DNA from: Muriicola soli
GTDB taxonomy: Bacteria > Bacteroidota > Bacteroidia > Flavobacteriales > Flavobacteriaceae
Direction of reading: 5' to 3'
DNA: 64,000 nt
NCBI RefSeq assembly: GCF_004139715.1
Contig: NZ_CP035544.1
Span: 186,001-250,000 of the forward strand
The notes beneath the pieces were generated by a model. It did no database searches, was not told where the DNA came from, and worked only from the letters and a program-made list of their open reading frames with translations. Positions 51,200-58,892 of this stretch are shown here, piece after piece. The stretch's first letter is position 1. The number at the start of each line of letters is the position of its first letter. The translations under genes and the position numbers were made by a program.

Positions 51200-52438
51200 A
51201 TGATTTTAGAAATGAAAGTTCCCTCTCCGGGAGAATCCATAACCGAGGTTGAGATTGCCGAGTGGTTGGTGAAAGACGGCGATTATGTAGAAAAGGATCA
51301 GGCAATAGCCGAAGTGGATTCAGACAAAGCAACTCTGGAACTCCCTGCTGAAGAAAGTGGAACTATAACACTTAAGGCAGAAGAAGGAGATGCAGTTGCT
51401 GTTGGTGAAGTTGTTTGCCTTATTGACACTAGTGCCTCCAAGCCGGAAGGCAATGACAAGGCCAAGAAGGAAACTAAGGAAGATAAAAAAGGGGAAGAAG
51501 CTCAAGCTGTGAAATCGGAAACCGCTAAAGAGACTAAATTTCCCGAACCTGCGAAGACCTATGCCAGTGGAACTCCATCTCCCGCTGCAAAAAAGATCCT
51601 CGATGAGAAAGACATACCTTCTTCCTCTGTAAAAGGAACTGGCAAGGACGGAAGAATTACCAAGGAAGACGCCATGAATGCAGTGCCTTCTATGGGCACG
51701 CCTACCGGAGGCAAAAGGGGAGAGTCGCGTTCTAAACTTTCCATGCTCAGACGCAAGGTGGCTGAAAGATTAGTGTCAGCCAAAAATGAGACGGCCATGC
51801 TCACTACCTTTAACGAAGTAGACATGTCTGCAATTTTCAGCCTCAGAACCAGCTATAAAGAAGAATTTAAAGAAACCCATGGCGTAAGTCTCGGCTTTAT
51901 GTCTTTTTTCACCAAAGCCGTGATTCGCGCCCTTCAATTATTTCCCGCAGTTAATTCTATGATTGACGGGAAGGAAATGATCACATATGATTTTTGTGAT
52001 ATAAGTATAGCCGTATCCGGACCTAAAGGTCTTATGGTACCTGTGATCCGAAACGCAGAGAACCTCACTTTCAGAGGTATTGAGGCCGAAGTAAAACGTC
52101 TGGCAATACGTGCACGTGAGGGGCAAATTACTGTAGATGAAATGACCGGAGGAACCTTTACTATTTCTAACGGGGGAGTATTCGGATCTATGTTGTCTAC
52201 CCCAATAATCAATCCTCCGCAAAGTGGAATTCTCGGGATGCACAATATCGTGGAAAGGCCTGTGGTTAAAAATGGGGAAATCGCCATTGCACCTGTTATG
52301 TATCTGGCACTCTCCTACGATCACAGAATTATCGACGGTAAGGAATCTGTCAGCTTTCTGGTTGCAGTAAAAGAAGCGCTGGAGAATCCTGAAGAACACC
52401 TGATGAACGGGGATGTAAAAAAAGCCCTGGAATTGTAA
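51200..52438 (+). CDS. odhB: Dihydrolipoyllysine succinyltransferase (2-oxoglutarate dehydrogenase E2)
   Basis: A 412-residue E2 protein: one lipoyl domain with the modified lysine at EVDSDKATLE (about K43), a Lys/Glu-rich linker, a peripheral-subunit-binding domain (SPAAKKILDEKDIPSSSVKGTGKDGRITKED region) and a catalytic domain ending with the histidine motif LSYDHRIIDGKES. It transfers succinyl to CoA. It closes the odhA, M23, odhB transcript and is followed by a strong bidirectional terminator. Confidence 0.95.
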   Translation: MILEMKVPSPGESITEVEIAEWLVKDGDYVEKDQAIAEVDSDKATLELPAEESGTITLKAEEGDAVAVGEVVCLIDTSASKPEGNDKAKKETKEDKKGEEAQAVKSETAKETKFPEPAKTYASGTPSPAAKKILDEKDIPSSSVKGTGKDGRITKEDAMNAVPSMGTPTGGKRGESRSKLSMLRRKVAERLVSAKNETAMLTTFNEVDMSAIFSLRTSYKEEFKETHGVSLGFMSFFTKAVIRALQLFPAVNSMIDGKEMITYDFCDISIAVSGPKGLMVPVIRNAENLTFRGIEAEVKRLAIRAREGQITVDEMTGGTFTISNGGVFGSMLSTPIINPPQSGILGMHNIVERPVVKNGEIAIAPVMYLALSYDHRIIDGKESVSFLVAVKEALENPEEHLMNGDVKKALEL

Positions 52439-52458
52439 GAATCAAATGACCTATAATT

Positions 52459-52486
52459 AAAAACGCTCCTCAGGAGCGTTTTTTCT
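52459..52486. terminator. Bidirectional terminator between odhB and the retropepsin gene
   Basis: AAACGCTCCT pairs with AGGAGCGTTT around one base, followed by T6 on the plus strand and, on the minus strand, by an A/T run from the preceding AATTAAAAA. The minus-strand gene's last codons and stop (TGA at 52472-52470) lie inside the stem. Confidence 0.8.
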
Positions 52487-52922
52487 TTTTCAGGTACAGG
52501 GAGCTTGTATCGTAATCGATCACAGCCTTGCCTTTTTGTAAAACGTCCGCTCCGATGATTCCATCTACCGGGAGTGCATCGTGGGAGGTTAGTGCCTCGT
52601 TAATATGCTGTAGATTAAAAAGGATGAACTTAACTTTCTTCTTTTTCCAGTCGCCTATTTTCAGGGTATTTTTTGTTGAAAGTTGGGTTTCCATATTCGT
52701 AGCTCCTGCACCGGCAGCCTTTACTTCGGAAGCCTTGGAAATTAATTTAAAATGCTCAATTTTATCGAGTCCCACGCAGGAATTAGAGGCACCGGTATCC
52801 AAAATAAATCTCCCGCTTATCCCGTTTATCTCGGCCATTAGTTCGAGATGATGCGTGGCGGTAAGTGTCAAGGGAATGGCGATGTACTTCCTTTTTTTTA
52901 AATATTTCTTTAATGACACCAT
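52470..52922 (-). CDS. Retropepsin-like aspartic protease domain protein
   Basis: A 150-residue protein from ATG at 52922 (MVSLKKYLKKRKYIAIPL). It has one retropepsin-like half: the DTG motif in FILDTGASNSCVGLD, a flap-like strand, and the DGIIGADVLQKGKAVIDYDTSSLYL element that mirrors the family's ILG/DG motif. Retropepsin-like proteins act as dimers. A longer frame to 52961 (MAKIGLSLAK) would overlap the tatD promoter and lacks support, although it cannot be excluded. No signal peptide on the short form, so the protein may be cytosolic. Confidence 0.75.
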   Translation of the reverse strand: MVSLKKYLKKRKYIAIPLTLTATHHLELMAEINGISGRFILDTGASNSCVGLDKIEHFKLISKASEVKAAGAGATNMETQLSTKNTLKIGDWKKKKVKFILFNLQHINEALTSHDALPVDGIIGADVLQKGKAVIDYDTSSLYLKKKKRS

Positions 52923-52949
52923 TAAAATGATTTTTGCTAAAGATAGTCC

Positions 52950-52957
52950 TATTTTTG
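52950..52957 (+). promoter_or_regulatory. -7 promoter element directly before the TatD-family gene
   Basis: TATTTTTG fits TAnnTTTG exactly and ends four bases before the ATG at 52962. Transcription would then start at or within two bases of the start codon, giving a leaderless or nearly leaderless message. Confidence 0.4.
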
Positions 52958-52961
52958 CCAT

Positions 52962-53729
52962 ATGATGATCACAGATACACATACCCATTTGTACAGTGAG
53001 GCTTTTGATGAAGACCGAAATGAGCTGATACAAAGCGCGATCGAGCAGGGAATAGGTCGGTTTTTTATTCCAGCCATAGATTCAGCCTACACAGATTCAA
53101 TGCTACAATTGGAAAGAGATTTTCCAGATCACGTTTATCTGATGATGGGCTTGCACCCCACCCATGTCAAGGAGAACTATACCGAGGAGCTGGCTCATGT
53201 AGAAGCAATGCTCTCTAAAAGGAAATTTTGCGCAGTAGGGGAGATCGGAATCGATCTGTACTGGGACAAGACCTATTTTAATGAGCAGCGACTAGCTTTT
53301 AAAAAACAGATCGCCCTTGCCAAATCCATGGGGCTGCCCATTGTCATCCATTGCCGTGAATCATTTGAAGAAATCTTTGAAGTGCTGGAGGAAGAAAAGG
53401 ACGAATCACTCTTCGGGATTTTCCACTGTTTTACCGGCACCTATGAACAAGCCCTTAAAGCCATAGGTTATAATATGAAATTGGGAATTGGCGGGGTAGT
53501 CACTTTTAAAAATGGAAAGATTGATAAATTCCTGGATCGTATCCACCTGGAACACCTGGTGTTGGAAACGGACGCACCCTATTTAGCACCCGCCCCTTAC
53601 CGGGGAAAGAGGAATGTACCCTCATATCTGATGGAGGTATTAAATAAACTTTCGGATATTTACCAGATTCCTGTTGAAGAAGTGGCCAGAATTACAACGG
53701 AGAATTCTAAAAAAGTATTCGGGATATAG
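52962..53729 (+). CDS. TatD family metal-dependent hydrolase
   Basis: A 255-residue TIM-barrel DNase/hydrolase: the metal residues lie in TDTHTHLYS (H near 7 and 9), AVGEIGIDLYWD, VIHCRESFEE, IFHCFTGTYEQ and LVLETDAPYLAPAPYRGKRN. TatD-type enzymes process 3' DNA ends or D-aminoacyl-tRNA. The ATGATG start gives MMITDTHTH; the second ATG is an alternative. A promoter element lies only four bases upstream (see findings). Confidence 0.93.
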   Translation: MMITDTHTHLYSEAFDEDRNELIQSAIEQGIGRFFIPAIDSAYTDSMLQLERDFPDHVYLMMGLHPTHVKENYTEELAHVEAMLSKRKFCAVGEIGIDLYWDKTYFNEQRLAFKKQIALAKSMGLPIVIHCRESFEEIFEVLEEEKDESLFGIFHCFTGTYEQALKAIGYNMKLGIGGVVTFKNGKIDKFLDRIHLEHLVLETDAPYLAPAPYRGKRNVPSYLMEVLNKLSDIYQIPVEEVARITTENSKKVFGI

Positions 53730-53770
53730 GCGGGAAATAAAACCTCAATTCAATTAAGATAAGGGACAAG

Positions 53771-54808
53771 ATGTCAACTCAGCACAATCCAAGTAAGATT
53801 TTACTCATCTATACAGGTGGAACTATTGGAATGGTTAAGGATTACGACTCCGGTGCTCTCAGGGCATTCAATTTCAAAAAACTCGTTAACAATATCCCGG
53901 AATTGGGACAGCTTGATTGTGCAATTGACAGTGTTTCTTTTAAAGTACCTATCGATTCATCCAACATGAATCCTTCACATTGGGTGACCATAGCCGGACT
54001 TATTGAAAAGCATTACGCGAACTATGATGGATTCGTTGTGCTTCACGGAAGTGATACCATGAGTTACACTTCTTCGGCCTTGAGCTATATGCTCGAAAAT
54101 TTGGCTAAGCCTGTAATTTTTACAGGATCTCAATTACCCATAGGTGATTTGCGTACCGATGCCAAAGAGAACCTTATTACATCTATACAGATTGCCGCCT
54201 TAAAGGAAGATGGCATGCCCGTGGTTAAGGAAGTCGGACTTTATTTCGAAAATCAGTTGTTTAGAGCAAATCGGACCACCAAGATCAATGCCGAGCACTT
54301 TGATGCCTTTGCTTCTCTGAATTATCCTATACTGGCGGAGTCGGGTGTTCATTTAAAAGTATACAGTGAGAATCTCTGGCAGCAAAAGAAAAACAAGCCA
54401 TTGAAAGTCCATAAGAAATTAGACGACCGGGTGGCTATCTTGAAATTATTCCCAGGATTTAATCGGGATTTGCTTCGTGGGGTCTTGGGGATTTCTCATT
54501 TAAAGGCCCTTGTTTTAGAGACCTATGGCGCGGGAAATGCACCTACAGAATCCTGGTTGTTAGAGGATTTGAAACAGGCTATTGATGGCGGACTTTACAT
54601 TGTTAATGTAACTCAATGCTCTGGAGGGAGCGTGATTATGGGGCAGTATGAAACAAGCAGGGAACTGGAAAAGATGTCGATGATCAACGGACGCGACATT
54701 ACGACAGAAGCTGCAATTACCAAACTGATGTACTTGCTCGGCAACGATGTATCAGGAAAATCATTCAGCACAATTTTTGAGACTTCTCTCAGGGGAGAAA
54801 TGACCTAA
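53771..54808 (+). CDS. ansA: Type I (cytosolic) L-asparaginase
   Basis: A 345-residue asparaginase/glutaminase. The two threonine active-site motifs are present, YTGGTIGM (about 14-21) and VVLHGSDTMSYTSSALSYMLEN, with GSQLPIGDLRTDAKEN carrying the catalytic Lys/Asp. No signal peptide, so it is the low-affinity cytosolic form, hydrolysing asparagine to aspartate and ammonia. It follows tatD on the same strand after 41 bases. Confidence 0.93.
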   Translation: MSTQHNPSKILLIYTGGTIGMVKDYDSGALRAFNFKKLVNNIPELGQLDCAIDSVSFKVPIDSSNMNPSHWVTIAGLIEKHYANYDGFVVLHGSDTMSYTSSALSYMLENLAKPVIFTGSQLPIGDLRTDAKENLITSIQIAALKEDGMPVVKEVGLYFENQLFRANRTTKINAEHFDAFASLNYPILAESGVHLKVYSENLWQQKKNKPLKVHKKLDDRVAILKLFPGFNRDLLRGVLGISHLKALVLETYGAGNAPTESWLLEDLKQAIDGGLYIVNVTQCSGGSVIMGQYETSRELEKMSMINGRDITTEAAITKLMYLLGNDVSGKSFSTIFETSLRGEMT

Positions 54809-54878
54809 ATTTTAAGGCGTAAAATTTTACAGATCAGTAAATTTTTTGTTTCTTGAGCGCCCGTTAATTCGGATAAAT

Positions 54879-54966
54879 AGAGAGGTGGCCGAGTGGTCGA
54901 AGGCGCACGCCTGGAAAGTGTGTATACACCAAAAGTGTATCGAGGGTTCGAATCCCTTCCTCTCTG
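54879..54966 (+). tRNA. tRNA-Ser (anticodon GGA)
   Basis: An 88-base class II tRNA. The acceptor AGAGAGG pairs fully with CCTCTCT, and G is the discriminator. The anticodon stem CACGC/GTGTG encloses CTGGAAA, so the anticodon is GGA. The long variable arm (TATACACC AAAA GTGTAT) and the T-arm (GGGTTCGAATCCC) are intact. CCA is not encoded. Confidence 0.95.
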
Positions 54967-55704
54967 CGAAGACATTTGCGAAAGAAGAATTTTGTCGAAG
55001 CTTGCTTCAGCAAAATTACGATTGAGCAAATGGATTTCTGCGCAGCAGAAAAGTTCATGAATGTATTGCCAGCATACCATTTTGGGAAGCAGGAGCGCAG
55101 CGACTGAATCCTATAGCTGATGGAGCAAATGGATTTCTGCGCAGCAGAAAAGTTCATGAATGTATTGCCAGCATACCATTTTGGGAAGCAGGAGCGCAGC
55201 GACTGAATCCTATAGCTGATGGAGCAAATGGATTTCTGCGCAGCAGAAAAGTTCATGAATGTATTGCCAGCATACCATTTTGGGAAGCAGGAGCGCAGCG
55301 ACTGAATCCTATAGCTGATGGAGCAAATGGATTTCTGCGCAGCAGAAAAGTTCATGAATGTATTGCCAGCATACCATTATGGGAAGCAGGAGCGCAGCGA
55401 CTGAATCCTACAGCTGATGGAGCAAATGGATTTCTGCGCAGCAGAAAAGTTCATGAATGTATTGGCAGTATACAATTTTTTGAAGCATGAGACGATCGAG
55501 TAAATCTCTGTCTATCTGCTGCTCACGTTTATATTGTTTAATGATGAGTTACAAAAATTAGGAATTCTAATTTTTCCACTTATATTTGTCAAGATGACAA
55601 TAAACTAACGTTTTATCGATTCTTAACGCAAGACTTTTAATAATTAATTGTTTATTTTTAATATCTTTAAATCCTATTAACTAACTAAATTCAAGTTGAA
55701 CAAA
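54967..55704. other. 738-base gap after tRNA-Ser with tandem repeats
   Basis: 54967-55023 holds an imperfect hairpin (AATTTTG..GAAGC/GCTTC..CAAAATT), perhaps the tRNA terminator. 55024-55487 is the tandem array described separately. 55488-55704 is AT-rich and contains TATCTTTA at 55662-55669, a probable -7 element for the exbB operon. A 163-codon minus-strand frame crosses the array only because the unit is a multiple of three. Confidence 0.5.
55024..55487. repeat. Tandem repeat, 99-base unit, about 4.7 copies
   Basis: Units start at 55024, 55123, 55222, 55321 and 55420; each begins GAGCAAATGGATTTCTGC. The first four are nearly identical (copy 4 has two changes: ATTATGGG and CCTACAGC), and the fifth decays after about 60 bases. 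Every unit contains the perfect hairpin TTTCTGC-GCA-GCAGAAA. It lies 57 bases downstream of tRNA-Ser. Confidence 0.9.
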
Positions 55705-56502
55705 ATGAAAAGATTATTCTCGATCCTGGCTATGGCTGGGCTATTTGTCCTAAGTACAAATACGGTAAGCGCAAAAGCGAATGCAATGGTTTCTAATCTG
55801 TCTGCAACTGTTGCAACCGCAGTATTGACGATTCAGGAAACGCCAGCTGAAGAGATGGTGGAAGATTCCGAGAAAGGCTTCACTCAGGTCTTGAAGGAGC
55901 AATTTATTCAGGGGGGTGCCGGATTTATGGGCATTGTTCTCCTGTGTTTAATTCTCGGTCTGGCAGTGGCTATTGAAAGGATTATTTATCTCAATATGGC
56001 CAGCACAAACACAGATAAATTAAAACAACAGGTGGAAGATGCTTTGGCTTCCGGAGGCGTTGAAGCCGCTAAGGAAGTTTGCCGGAACACAAGAGGTCCA
56101 GTTGCCTCAATCTACTATCAGGGGCTCGATAGGGCCGGTGAAGGTGTTGAATCTGCCGAAAAGGCTGTTGTAGCCTACGGAGGTGTTCAAATGGGTCAAT
56201 TAGAGAAAAACGTATCCTGGTTATCATTATTTATCGCTATTGCACCTATGCTTGGGTTCATGGGAACGGTAATTGGTATGATCCAGGCCTTCCAGAAAAT
56301 TAGCGCCGTGGGTAACTTAAGTGCCTCGCTTATCGCAGGTGATATTCAGGTGGCATTATTAACAACAGTATTTGGACTTATTACTGCGATCATTCTTCAG
56401 ATTTTCTACAACTACATCATCGCTAAGATCGATGGTATTGTTAATGATATGGAAGATTCTTCGATCACGCTGATCGACATGTTGGTAGATCACAAAAAAT
56501 AA
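55705..56502 (+). CDS. exbB: ExbB/TolQ/MotA family proton channel protein
   Basis: A 265-residue inner-membrane protein from the ATG at 55705; the upstream TTG (55696) gives only three more residues. The N-terminus has an apparent signal or helix (LFSILAMAGLFVLSTNTVSA), and after a linker there are three membrane segments (GFMGIVLLCLILGLAVAIERII, WLSLFIAIAPMLGFMGTVIGMIQAF and IQVALLTTVFGLITAIILQIF). With ExbD it makes the motor that energises TonB. The N-terminal extension exceeds the usual 230-residue form, as in other Bacteroidota. Confidence 0.88.
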   Translation: MKRLFSILAMAGLFVLSTNTVSAKANAMVSNLSATVATAVLTIQETPAEEMVEDSEKGFTQVLKEQFIQGGAGFMGIVLLCLILGLAVAIERIIYLNMASTNTDKLKQQVEDALASGGVEAAKEVCRNTRGPVASIYYQGLDRAGEGVESAEKAVVAYGGVQMGQLEKNVSWLSLFIAIAPMLGFMGTVIGMIQAFQKISAVGNLSASLIAGDIQVALLTTVFGLITAIILQIFYNYIIAKIDGIVNDMEDSSITLIDMLVDHKK

Positions 56503-56525
56503 TAAGACCCTAAATACAAGAGATT

Positions 56526-56969
56526 ATGAATAAAATTGTAAAAATAGTATTGGCTGTTTTGGGTCTTATCTCTGCAGTGCTTTGGTATCAATTGCCAGGG
56601 CGGGATGAGCCTGCTTCCATTGCTGTAGATAGCATGGCCATCACAGGGATGTTTACCATTACCTATATCTTGCTGGCTGTAGCTGTGGTAGTGAGTTTAG
56701 TTTTTACCCTCGTCAACCTGTTCGCTCATCCCCAGAAATTAAAGAAGACTCTGATAACTATCGGAATGTTTCTTATTGTTTTGGGCTTCGCCTGGGCTAT
56801 ATCCTCAGGAACTGATGTGAATCTGGATGAAATGGCCAGAAGAGGTATCCCTACGACAGAAGCTACCGTTAAGAATATTGGTACAGGATTGAATCTATTT
56901 TTCCTGTTGGTGATAATCGCCGTAGTTTCTATGCTATGGGGAGGAATTAAAAAGATGACTAATAAATAA
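56526..56969 (+). CDS. Four-helix membrane protein in the exb operon
   Basis: A 147-residue protein with four membrane segments (IVLAVLGLISAVLWYQL, GMFTITYILLAVAVVVSLVFTLVNLF, LITIGMFLIVLGFAWAISSG and GLNLFFLLVIIAVVSMLWGG). I do not recognise a named family, but such genes recur between exbB and exbD in flavobacteria to my knowledge. The gaps of 23 and 13 bases put it firmly in the operon, so a part in the proton-channel complex is likely. Confidence 0.75.
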   Translation: MNKIVKIVLAVLGLISAVLWYQLPGRDEPASIAVDSMAITGMFTITYILLAVAVVVSLVFTLVNLFAHPQKLKKTLITIGMFLIVLGFAWAISSGTDVNLDEMARRGIPTTEATVKNIGTGLNLFFLLVIIAVVSMLWGGIKKMTNK

Positions 56970-56982
56970 TAAATCTTAAGCT

Positions 56983-57591
56983 ATGTCTAGAAGAGGAGGA
57001 CCACCAGAAGTAAATGCAGGCTCGATGGCAGACATTGCCTTTTTACTGCTTATCTTTTTCCTGGTAACGACCACTATAGAAACTGATGCGGGACTAGACC
57101 GGATGCTGCCACCTATGGAGCCGCCGGAAGATAATGTTGTGATCAAACAGAAGAATATCTTCACGGTGAATATCAATAAAAGTGGACAATTACTGGTTGA
57201 AGAGGAATTGACAAATCTCAAGGACCTGCGCTCAAAAGCGATGGCTTTTCTTGACAACGGTGGAGATGGAACTTGCAATTATTGTAAAGGACGCAAAGAC
57301 GAGTCTTCTTCTGATAACCCTTCTAAAGCAATTATCTCCCTGAAAAATGACAGGGAGACCAAATACGGAACCTATATTACTGTTCAAAATGAATTGGTAG
57401 GGGCCTATAACGAGCTGAGGAATAGAGAGGCACAGCGCTTGTACGGTAGAGATTTTACGGATATGGAAGCAGAATTCCTTAATCCGGAAACGCCCTCGAG
57501 CATAAGGGATGACCTGAAAGAGAAAGTTAAGAGGGTTCAGGATTTATTCCCTCAAAAGCTCTCTGAAGCAGAAACCTCTACCTCAAACTAA
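56983..57591 (+). CDS. exbD: ExbD family protein, long form
   Basis: A 202-residue protein with a short N-terminus, one membrane helix (MADIAFLLLIFFLVTTTIE, including the conserved membrane Asp at SMADIAF) and a large periplasmic domain. There is an insertion with CNYCKGRKDESSSDNPSKA around residues 95-115 that the second ExbD lacks. ExbD with ExbB converts proton flow into motion for TonB. The insertion's CxxC pair is unusual. Confidence 0.88.
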   Translation: MSRRGGPPEVNAGSMADIAFLLLIFFLVTTTIETDAGLDRMLPPMEPPEDNVVIKQKNIFTVNINKSGQLLVEEELTNLKDLRSKAMAFLDNGGDGTCNYCKGRKDESSSDNPSKAIISLKNDRETKYGTYITVQNELVGAYNELRNREAQRLYGRDFTDMEAEFLNPETPSSIRDDLKEKVKRVQDLFPQKLSEAETSTSN

Positions 57592-57609
57592 TTTAAGGAA
57601 CACTAGATT

Positions 57610-58092
57610 ATGGCTAAATTCACAAAGAAAAAAGACGGGGATCTTCCAGCTGTTTCAACAGCTTCCCTTCCTGATATTGTATTTATGCTCTTGTTCTTTT
57701 TCATGACAGTAACTACCATGAAAGATAGTTCGCTTATGGTAGAAAACGTACTGCCAAATGCGAGTGAGGTAAAGAAGTTGGAAAAGAAAGACAGGGTATT
57801 ATATATTTATGTGGGAACACCTACGAGAGATTATCAGAAGGTGTTTGGAACTGAACCTAAGATTCAGCTCAATGATAAGTTTGCCAATGTTACTGATGTT
57901 GGTGACTTTATCCTAGAAGAAAGAGCAAAGAAACCACAGGAATTACAAAATGTTTTAACCACCGCTTTAAAAGTGGATAAGAATGCCAGTATGGGTGTTA
58001 TATCCGATATAAAGTTGGAATTGAGAAAGGTAAATGCCTTAAAGGTAAACTATACTACCTACGAAGGGGATGCCTTTAGAAACATTCAGTAA
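57610..58092 (+). CDS. exbD: Second ExbD family protein
   Basis: A 160-residue ExbD: the helix SLPDIVFMLLFFFMTVTTMK with the essential membrane Asp (LPDIVF), then a periplasmic domain with the terminal segment MGVISDIKLELRKVNALKVNYTTY typical of ExbD. It starts 18 bases after the first ExbD. Two ExbD copies may form a heterodimer. The operon ends with a terminator at 58115-58144. Confidence 0.88.
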   Translation: MAKFTKKKDGDLPAVSTASLPDIVFMLLFFFMTVTTMKDSSLMVENVLPNASEVKKLEKKDRVLYIYVGTPTRDYQKVFGTEPKIQLNDKFANVTDVGDFILEERAKKPQELQNVLTTALKVDKNASMGVISDIKLELRKVNALKVNYTTYEGDAFRNIQ

Positions 58093-58114
58093 TATTCTGA
58101 AGGAAAACAAATTG

Positions 58115-58144
58115 AAACGCTCCACTTTTTAGGAGCGTTTTTTT
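58115..58144 (+). terminator. Intrinsic terminator of the exb operon
   Basis: AAACGCTCC pairs with GGAGCGTTT around ACTTTTTA, followed by T6. Confidence 0.85.
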
Positions 58145-58189
58145 ATTTGCGTTCATGTCAATTTCCGTAAATATTCTACCTTTAGTTTC

Positions 58190-58876
58190 ATGCGAGACTG
58201 CTTAATTACCTTAATTGCATTTCTGCTGATCTTACCATTAGTAGCACAGGATACTTCACCGGAGGTAGATTCTGAGTATCTCGAGGATCAATTTTATGTC
58301 GGACTTACATATAATTTCATTCTTAATAAACCCGAGGTAGTCAATCAGCAAAATCTGTCCTACGGCTTGCAAATGGGCTTTATAAAAGACCTGCCTCTTA
58401 ACCCGGGGAGAACTACAGGCCTCGGAATTGGTATAGGCTACGCCGTTAATTCCTACTACACCAATTTACAGGTGAGTGAGGTAGTCGACGGCTTTGAATA
58501 CAGTTTACTGGAGAGTGATCTCGATACAAAACGAAACAAGGTAGAAACCCATCTGATAGAGTTTCCGATGGAAATTCGATTTCGAAATTCTACGCCCACC
58601 GAATACAAATTCTGGCGTTTCTATGCCGGAGCAAAATTGGGATATGTCGTTGGGGCTCGGGCTAAAACCGTCACCAATGATAATAAGAATTCCTTTTATG
58701 TAACCGATATTGAAAACTTCAGATATGGGTTAACCGCCAATTTTGGATATAACACCTTTAATATCCATATTTACTACGCACTCAATAATCTATTTAATGA
58801 AGGTTTGCAACTCAACTCAGGTGAAGACCTCACCTTTACACCACTGAGAATCGGGCTCATTTTTTATATCCTTTAA
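58190..58876 (+). CDS. porT: PorT/SprT-type outer-membrane beta-barrel protein
   Basis: A 228-residue barrel: signal ending LVAQ, then EYLEDQFYVGLTYNFILNKPEVVNQQNLSYGLQMGFIKDLPLN, FGLGIGIGYAVNSYYTNLQV and EFPMEIRFRNSTPTEYKFWRFYAGAKLGYVVGARAK, the last strand ending in aromatic residues (IGLIFYIL). This matches PorT/SprT, needed for type IX protein secretion and gliding in Bacteroidota. It follows the exb operon but lies behind its own promoter-like region and a terminator, so its expression is probably separate. Confidence 0.85.
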   Translation: MRDCLITLIAFLLILPLVAQDTSPEVDSEYLEDQFYVGLTYNFILNKPEVVNQQNLSYGLQMGFIKDLPLNPGRTTGLGIGIGYAVNSYYTNLQVSEVVDGFEYSLLESDLDTKRNKVETHLIEFPMEIRFRNSTPTEYKFWRFYAGAKLGYVVGARAKTVTNDNKNSFYVTDIENFRYGLTANFGYNTFNIHIYYALNNLFNEGLQLNSGEDLTFTPLRIGLIFYIL

Positions 58877-58892
58877 GAAGAGTCCTCTATCC

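Noticed and set aside
54864-55355. Minus-strand frame of 163 codons with 33-residue repeats
   Set aside because: It exists only because the tandem unit is 99 bases long. It overlaps tRNA-Ser, has no ribosome site, and the repeat looks like DNA-level amplification with hairpins.
55024-55487. CRISPR array
   Set aside because: The repeated unit is 99 bases and directly adjacent without variable spacers, and there are no cas genes.
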